This document shows, in pieces, positions 12,961-17,665 of a stretch of DNA of 17,665 bases; position 1 is the first letter of the stretch, and each line of letters starts with the position of its first letter. Both the position numbers and the translations under genes were made by a program. This DNA is from JBOFCS01 sp051646185 (GTDB lineage: Bacteria > Actinomycetota > Actinomycetes > Mycobacteriales > Mycobacteriaceae). A model generated the notes under the pieces. It saw only the letters and a program-made list of their open reading frames with translations, was not told the DNA's origin and made no database searches. The stretch is taken from contig JBOFCS010000073.1 of NCBI GenBank assembly GCA_051646185.1, positions 1-17,665 of the forward strand. The letters are read 5' to 3'.

Positions 12961-14358
12961 GTGAACTGGACAGTTGACGTACCGATCGACCGACTCCCTG
13001 AGCTTCCGCCTCTTCCTATGGGCTTGCGAACGCGGCTGGATGACGCTTTGGCTAAGCCAGCGACACAGCAGCCTAGCTGGCCAGAGGATCAAGCCTCAGC
13101 AATGCGAACGGTTCTAGAGAGCGTACCCCCCATAACCGTGGCTTCAGAGGTGCAACTATTGCAGGAGAAGCTAGCCCAAGTTGCCAGGGGGGAAGCCTTC
13201 TTGTTGCAAGGTGGTGACTGTGCAGAAACTTTTGCCGATAATACTGAGCCGCATATTAAAGGCAATATCCGAACACTTCTTCAGATGGCTGTGGTACTTA
13301 CCTACGGGGCGAGTATGCCTGTGGTGAAGGTAGCCCGGATTGCTGGTCAGTACGCAAAGCCGCGCTCAGCTGACACTGACGCCCTAGGTTTGCCTTCCTA
13401 TCGTGGGGATATGGTCAATGGTTTTGCTCCTGAGGCAACTTTGCGGGCGCATGACCCCTCACGTTTGGTTCGGGCTTACGCAAATGCAAGTGCCGCGATG
13501 AATTTGGTGCGTGCCTTGACTGGGGCTGGGATGGCCGATCTGCACAAAGTGCATGATTGGAACCGCGAATTTGTTCTTTCTTCTCCGGCTGGAGCTAGGT
13601 ATGAATCTTTAGCTGAAGAGATTGACCGTGGTCTTCGCTTTATGAATGCCTGTGGGGTAACTGATCCGAGTCTGCAGTCTGCCCAAATTTTTGCTAGCCA
13701 TGAGGCGTTAGTCCTTGATTATGAGCGGGCTATGTTGCGGCTTGCCCCCGATCCAGACAATCTGGATGGCGATCCAATTCTCTACGATTTGTCTGCACAT
13801 TTTTTGTGGATTGGAGATAGGACCCGCCAGCTCGATGGTGCGCATATCGCTTTTGCTGAATTGATTGGTAACCCCATTGGTCTAAAAATTGGCCCGAGCA
13901 CCACCCCGGACATGGCAGCGGAATACGTTGAGCGACTTGATCCTCACAACAAAGCTGGGCGCCTGACTTTGGTGGCTCGAATGGGAAACGGGAAGGTTCG
14001 CGATTTACTTCCACCTATTATTGAAAGAGTGCAAGCCACTGGCCGTCAAGTGATTTGGCAATGTGACCCCATGCACGGCAATACCCATGAAGCCAGTACA
14101 GGGTATAAGACTCGCCATTTTGATCGTATTGTTGATGAGGTTCAAGGATTTTTTGAAGTGCATCACGAACGTGGTACTCATCCTGGTGGTATTCATATTG
14201 AGCTTACCGGTGAAAATGTCACTGAATGTCTTGGTGGAGCTCAAGATATCTCTGATGTTGATCTTTCTGGGCGTTATGAAACGGCTTGTGATCCGCGTTT
14301 AAATACTCAGCAGTCTTTGGAGTTATCTTTCCTTGTTGCCGAAATGCTCAGGGGATAG
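12961..14358 (+). CDS. aroG: 3-deoxy-D-arabino-heptulosonate 7-phosphate synthase, class II
   Basis: This enzyme condenses phosphoenolpyruvate and erythrose-4-phosphate, the first step of the shikimate pathway. The 465-aa sequence is very close to M. tuberculosis AroG (Rv2178c). It has metal ligand Cys87 in LLQGGDCAETF, ARIAGQYAKPRSAD for phosphoenolpyruvate binding, KIGPSTTP, CDPMHGNTHE with the ligand histidine, GGIHIELTGENVTEC, and ACDPRLNTQQSLEL with the last metal aspartate. The N-terminal extension NWTVDVPIDRLPELPPLP is the part that takes up feedback inhibitors and binds chorismate mutase in the M. tuberculosis enzyme. GTG 12961 was chosen because the family starts at MNWTVD; GTG 12922 is in frame. 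Its last 36 nt overlap convergent pknL. Confidence 0.96.
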   Translation: MNWTVDVPIDRLPELPPLPMGLRTRLDDALAKPATQQPSWPEDQASAMRTVLESVPPITVASEVQLLQEKLAQVARGEAFLLQGGDCAETFADNTEPHIKGNIRTLLQMAVVLTYGASMPVVKVARIAGQYAKPRSADTDALGLPSYRGDMVNGFAPEATLRAHDPSRLVRAYANASAAMNLVRALTGAGMADLHKVHDWNREFVLSSPAGARYESLAEEIDRGLRFMNACGVTDPSLQSAQIFASHEALVLDYERAMLRLAPDPDNLDGDPILYDLSAHFLWIGDRTRQLDGAHIAFAELIGNPIGLKIGPSTTPDMAAEYVERLDPHNKAGRLTLVARMGNGKVRDLLPPIIERVQATGRQVIWQCDPMHGNTHEASTGYKTRHFDRIVDEVQGFFEVHHERGTHPGGIHIELTGENVTECLGGAQDISDVDLSGRYETACDPRLNTQQSLELSFLVAEMLRG

Positions 14359-15618
14359 CCTCAGATGTACCGTAGAGTTGGGACAGGCTAATACTGACAA
14401 CATGAAGGTGTTGCTTAGCAGCTGGGAGCCTAGCCACCATCCAGCTGCAGTTACTAGTGCACTAAGAATGAGTAATGCACTTAGCCAGAAAATAAGTTGG
14501 CGACGAGATTTTTGTTGTTGCAGAATGAATTGCTCGTTGTGATTATGTTGGTGGTGAGTTTCTGGTTGGTCCGGTTCAGATTTACATACTGAAAACTCGC
14601 TTTGCGCCTCTGTTTTACCCTCGACTCTAGTCTGGTGGATAAATACAGATTGCGATTCAACTTTGGTACGTACTGGTTCAGCCTGAAAGTGGACAGTGCG
14701 GAGATCTTGTGCGCTTTGATGTTCCGCTGAATTTTTAGGGGTGGGAACTCGAAATGACGGAAGTCGTAACTCCTCTGCGATGCGGTGGAGCTCTTGGAAC
14801 ATGTGAAGGGCGTCAATAAATCGTTCTTGAGGTTCACGACTAGTGGCACGAAGGACGAAATTATCAAATTGTTGGGGAATACCTTCAATAACTTTGCTGG
14901 GAAGGGGAACATCGTTGTGGATGCGTTGATAAGCAACCGAGAGTGTGGTGTCACCTGTGAACGGGAGTTTTCCAGTAAGAAGCTCAAAGAGCACTATGCC
15001 TACCGAATAAATATCACTTGTTGTTCCTGCGTTGCCGGTAGCGACTTGTTCGGGCGATAGATATCCGGCAGTGCCAAGGATGACGCTGCTTGAGGTAATC
15101 CCGGCTGCGGCTATCGCTCGCACTAAGCCAAAATCTGCAACTTTGACTTCACCAGAGTCTGAGATGAGGATATTTTCAGGCTTGATATCCCGGTGAACTA
15201 GTCCGGCTTGGTGTGCTTCAGCCAAAGCATCGAGGACCGGTAAAATTACTGCGGTGACAGCATGTGGAGGCATCGGGCCACGTTCATTGAGTAATTCGCG
15301 TAATGTGCCACCTTCGACTAATTCCATTATTAAGAAGCCAAGTGATTGGTCAATGCCTTGGTCATAAACAGCAACCAGAGCTGAGTTTTTTAGTCGCGCA
15401 ACCGCTCTAGCTTCACGTTCAAATCGGGTCAGAAACTGGGGGTCAGCGGCAAATTGTGGCTCCATGACCTTAATGGCAACAGGTCTATCAAGTCGCAAAT
15501 CATGTCCACGGTAGACCGTGGACATACCTCCGCGAGCAATAGGTACATCAATGCGGTAGCGACGTTCAAGGGTTAGCCCTACGCGGGGATCGCTGCTAAA
15601 AGCCACCGTTGTCCTCAT
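14323..15618 (-). CDS. pknL: Membrane Ser/Thr protein kinase PknL
   Basis: This 431-aa Hanks-type kinase has a cytoplasmic catalytic domain (about 20-285): a glycine loop ARGGMSTVYRG, Lys50 (VAIKVM), HRDIKPEN with Asp144, DFG at 162-164, an activation loop with ITSSSVILGTAGYLSPEQ, and EFRVP-like LPSFRVPTPKNSA after the domain. A juxtamembrane region (300-372) is rich in Gln, Glu and His (THHQHNHNEQ at 354-363). One membrane helix (about 375-396) precedes an extracellular tail of about 35 residues without PASTA repeats. That tail is longer than in M. tuberculosis PknL and is encoded partly over the aroG 3' end. ATG 15618 may be leaderless; GTG 15606 has GAGGA 5 nt upstream. It is divergent from its likely substrate gene at 15718. 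Confidence 0.92.
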   Translation of the reverse strand: MRTTVAFSSDPRVGLTLERRYRIDVPIARGGMSTVYRGHDLRLDRPVAIKVMEPQFAADPQFLTRFEREARAVARLKNSALVAVYDQGIDQSLGFLIMELVEGGTLRELLNERGPMPPHAVTAVILPVLDALAEAHQAGLVHRDIKPENILISDSGEVKVADFGLVRAIAAAGITSSSVILGTAGYLSPEQVATGNAGTTSDIYSVGIVLFELLTGKLPFTGDTTLSVAYQRIHNDVPLPSKVIEGIPQQFDNFVLRATSREPQERFIDALHMFQELHRIAEELRLPSFRVPTPKNSAEHQSAQDLRTVHFQAEPVRTKVESQSVFIHQTRVEGKTEAQSEFSVCKSEPDQPETHHQHNHNEQFILQQQKSRRQLIFWLSALLILSALVTAAGWWLGSQLLSNTFMLSVLACPNSTVHLRLSPEHFGNKER

Positions 15619-15717
15619 CTTAGTTTTGTACAATATGTCTGCGGCTGTGTATTGCAACTCGCAATGAGCTAAATGCTATCGACAGTGGGTTAGCACCTCA
15701 ACATCCCGCTGGTTACG

Positions 15718-16134
15718 ATGGGTAATGTGAGTGCCATTCCCTACACAGATGATGTGCTTGACCAATCGGTAGACGTTCTTCAATTAGCGGATGTTGCAAA
15801 AATACTGCTTGTGCCGGTGACTCGGGTGCATCAGCATTTACGTGAACGGGACTTAATAGCTATTCGCCGAGATGGTGTTATTGTCGTGCCCACTTTATTT
15901 TTTGAAGCTGACCATATAGTTAAGCCTCTACCAGGGGTGCTTTCGGTTCTTTATGACGGTGGTTATGGTTCAAGTGAGATTTTACGGTGGCTTTTTACAG
16001 CCGATGAGACCCTTTCCCTTGTGCGAGATGGGTCGACTGCAGAGCAAATACGTTCAGGAGCAATGCCGATAGAAGCTTTGCATGGACATCAAGCACGTGA
16101 AGTTATTAGGCGTGCGCAGGCCATGGCTTTTTAA
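15718..16134 (+). CDS. DNA-binding protein, Rv2175c-type PknL substrate
   Basis: This 138-aa winged helix-turn-helix protein has an HTH region at about 21-48 (LQLADVAKILLVPVTRVHQH, then LRERDLIAIRR). C-terminal DGGYGSSEILRWLFTADETL and HGHQAREVIRRAQAMAF match M. tuberculosis Rv2175c. That protein binds DNA and is phosphorylated by PknL, which reduces binding; the divergent pknL gene 99 bp away supports the same partnership here. The target genes are unknown. ATG 15718 has no clear Shine-Dalgarno sequence; GTG 15727 is an alternative. The gene's last 29 nt overlap the convergent phytoene synthase gene. Confidence 0.9.
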   Translation: MGNVSAIPYTDDVLDQSVDVLQLADVAKILLVPVTRVHQHLRERDLIAIRRDGVIVVPTLFFEADHIVKPLPGVLSVLYDGGYGSSEILRWLFTADETLSLVRDGSTAEQIRSGAMPIEALHGHQAREVIRRAQAMAF

Positions 16135-17071
16135 CTCTGCTGATTGACAATGCAGCGTTAGTAGTTGCTTGCAGTACCCCGGGTAATGCTAGTGCAAGTT
16201 TTTTGTGTTGGGCAACAACTGCCCGACTCTGCATAACACGGTAATCCTGTTCTTCAATGGCACTAAGAATTTCTGCGTATATTCTTAGTGCTGTCCTGAC
16301 GCATGGCTGGGCAGTCGGATGTAGTAATGCGATGCCATGCTCAGCTTTGCGGTAGAGCGCACGAGTCAGGGCAATGAAATGTGCAAGTGCGCGTTTTAAT
16401 CGAGGATCTGTGCTCTGATGTAGCCATAAGTAGTGTAGTAAATCTTCTTCCACTCCAAAAGCTTTAAGATCATCGGTAGGAAGGTAAATTCTACCCCTAG
16501 CAAGGTCTTCAGCGATATCGCGAAGAAAGTTTGTCAGCTGGAAAGCTTCCCCAAGAGCTGCTGCGAAAGGCTCAGCATCGCTTATTGTTTTAGCGACACC
16601 AAGGACCGGTAGCAGTTGTAGGCCAATTACCGAGGCTGACCCGTACATATATTTTTTTAGTTCCGTCATCGTTTTGTAGACAGGCTGAAAAAATTCGCTA
16701 ACGGGTATGTCCATCTGCATTGAATGGAGAAATGCCCATAGGTACTCAACGGGGATACGGTATTGGGTTACTGTGTCGCATAGGGCAAGAAAGATAGGGT
16801 TTGCTACCGATTTTCCGGAAAGTCCAGCTTTTACCTGATTGGCGATATTGTCAATTGATCTAAGGGTGATCTCAGGATCAGTGTCAACAGCGTGGTCAAC
16901 AATATCATCAACAGTTCTGGCGAAGCCGTAAAGAGCGTATACGGCTTGACGTTGTGCAGCATTAAGTAATGCAGTGGCAAGGTAATAAGATTTTCCATGT
17001 TGTGCTGTCAAGGCCTTGCATTGTTGGTATCCTGCTGCCAGTTCAGGGTTAGCTATGGGGTCGTAGATCAT
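16106..17071 (-). CDS. crtB: Phytoene/squalene synthase family protein
   Basis: This head-to-head prenyl transferase (321 aa) is expected to join two geranylgeranyl diphosphates to phytoene, though squalene or another product cannot be excluded. It has the first aspartate-rich motif DDIVD (55-59) after YALYGFARTV, a middle MQMDIP motif, YGSASVIGLQLLPVLG, and the second motif NFLRDIAEDLARGRIYLP with Asp185 and Asp189. All metal-binding residues appear intact. It starts 5 nt after the mptA stop on the same strand, indicating coupling with that gene. No crtE, crtI or other carotenoid gene is visible in the window. Its 3' end overlaps the Rv2175c-type gene. Confidence 0.85.
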   Translation of the reverse strand: MIYDPIANPELAAGYQQCKALTAQHGKSYYLATALLNAAQRQAVYALYGFARTVDDIVDHAVDTDPEITLRSIDNIANQVKAGLSGKSVANPIFLALCDTVTQYRIPVEYLWAFLHSMQMDIPVSEFFQPVYKTMTELKKYMYGSASVIGLQLLPVLGVAKTISDAEPFAAALGEAFQLTNFLRDIAEDLARGRIYLPTDDLKAFGVEEDLLHYLWLHQSTDPRLKRALAHFIALTRALYRKAEHGIALLHPTAQPCVRTALRIYAEILSAIEEQDYRVMQSRAVVAQHKKLALALPGVLQATTNAALSISRVKKPWPAHA

Positions 17072-17076
17072 TGTGG

Positions 17077-17665
17077 TCAGTGTGAATTTCTTTGGGCGGG
17101 TTGGTAATGAAGTTGTGAAGAACAGCTATAGAATAATTTGGTAGCAGCTAGTGCAATTGCTGATGCAATAATGACGTGAGGCCAAGAGTAAAGTCCGTGA
17201 GCACCATCAGGTTTGAAAACTACCATCAACCATACTGATAGCCAGACCAGCCAGGCTAAAGGTGTGGTTTTTGTTATTAGTCCGGCACCAATAGCTAGTG
17301 GCCAGGAGTAATACCAGGGCAGGGCTGCCGGTGACAACAGCACTACAGTTAGCATGGAAAGCACAATTCCGGTCATTGCATCGCGGTCATTACGGCGATG
17401 ACGCCACCATAAAATGATCAGTAGAACAGCCATTGCAATGGCACCGATTGCACGCGTGACTTTGACAACTGCGGCGAATTGCACGGTTGTAAAGTAGTTG
17501 CCGAATACGGTAATAAGATTGGCGGCTGCGGTGGGAAGGGTGAGCCAATTGATTATTTTAATTGATCCGGCAAGGGCACTAAGCCATCCCAGTCCAACAC
17601 CAGCCAAGAGTGAGAAGGCACTGAATATTGCTATTGTTATGGCTAGTGCAGCGGAGCAGATTTTT
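17077..17665 (-). CDS. mptA: Alpha-(1,6)-mannosyltransferase MptA, C-terminal part (5' end outside window)
   Basis: The minus strand is open from the window edge to a stop at 17077, with no genuine start inside. It encodes a polytopic membrane segment of about 195 residues. Hydrophobic helices alternate with short loops, including GLGWLSAL, SIKIINWLTLPTAAANLITV, AIGAIAMAVLLIILWWRHRR, and SPAALPWYYSWPLAIGAGLI. This is the pattern of the C-terminal half of the GT-C family polyprenyl-phosphomannose-dependent alpha-1,6-mannosyltransferases. The gene next to the Rv2175c/pknL pair is MptA (Rv2174) in M. tuberculosis, which extends the lipomannan mannan core on the outer side of the membrane. The catalytic N-terminal loop is not in the window, so MptA rather than MptB rests on gene order. 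Confidence 0.75.
   Translation of the reverse strand, partial: KICSAALAITIAIFSAFSLLAGVGLGWLSALAGSIKIINWLTLPTAAANLITVFGNYFTTVQFAAVVKVTRAIGAIAMAVLLIILWWRHRRNDRDAMTGIVLSMLTVVLLSPAALPWYYSWPLAIGAGLITKTTPLAWLVWLSVWLMVVFKPDGAHGLYSWPHVIIASAIALAATKLFYSCSSQLHYQPAQRNSH

Noticed and set aside
14481..14987. Minus-strand open frame of 168 codons inside pknL
   Set aside because: It is a different frame of the same strand as pknL with no domain. The kinase frame carries all catalytic motifs.
1..17665. tRNA, rRNA, CRISPR array, insertion sequence or phage genes
   Set aside because: I saw no cloverleaf-like segment, rRNA-like stretch, regular spacer-repeat array, transposase or integrase motif, or target-site duplication.

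Overview
The window looks like a chromosomal, vertically inherited segment from a member of the Mycobacteriales (a Corynebacterium-like or related mycolic-acid actinobacterium) whose G+C is low for the group; by eye it is near half G+C, which I did not compute. The evidence is gene content and order. ctaE, trpD, RipC-type NlpC/P60, pimB', two SRPBCC proteins, an ArsA/Get3-like ATPase, a CxxCxxC protein, plsC-like acyltransferase, DEDDh exoribonuclease, aroG, pknL, an Rv2175c-type regulator and mptA occur in nearly the order of the Mycobacterium tuberculosis Rv2174-Rv2193 segment, recalled from memory. Nothing resembles a phage, plasmid, transposon or CRISPR array.

Region by region: 1-232 (minus) is the N-terminus of cytochrome oxidase subunit III. 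After an intergenic region with a large palindrome comes trpD (498-1592). Positions 1850-4363 form a cell-wall hydrolase block: a small CxxC-x6-CxxC protein, a c-di-AMP (ydaO-type) riboswitch, a secreted NlpC/P60 protein, and a second NlpC/P60 protein with a coiled coil. Each of the three genes is preceded by 8-bp direct repeats on an 11-bp period, the architecture I recall for MtrA sites. The second NlpC gene overlaps a membrane-anchored HExxH protein gene, which lies 4 nt before pimB'.

Positions 6998-7505 (minus) hold what I read as a decayed fadD15 acyl-CoA synthetase gene. It has three recognisable blocks in order but split between two frames with several stops. Next come two SRPBCC proteins, an ArsA/Get3-like ATPase with a C-terminal HSP20-like domain, and a CxxCxxC protein (7526-10248), then a ROK glucokinase and an acyltransferase.

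The right part holds a probably leaderless exoribonuclease gene and class II DAHP synthase (aroG), whose 3' end overlaps convergent pknL. Divergent from pknL is an Rv2175c-like winged-helix protein, known in M. tuberculosis as a PknL substrate; its 3' end overlaps a convergent phytoene/squalene synthase gene. The window ends inside mptA.

Functionally the segment combines envelope construction (PimB', MptA, acyltransferase), peptidoglycan remodelling under apparent c-di-AMP and MtrA-like control, Ser/Thr kinase signalling, and entry to aromatic amino-acid synthesis (AroG, TrpD). The best candidates for follow-up are the shared direct-repeat regulon, the riboswitch with a start-overlapping mini-ORF, the fadD15 remnant, and the Get3-like/SRPBCC module.
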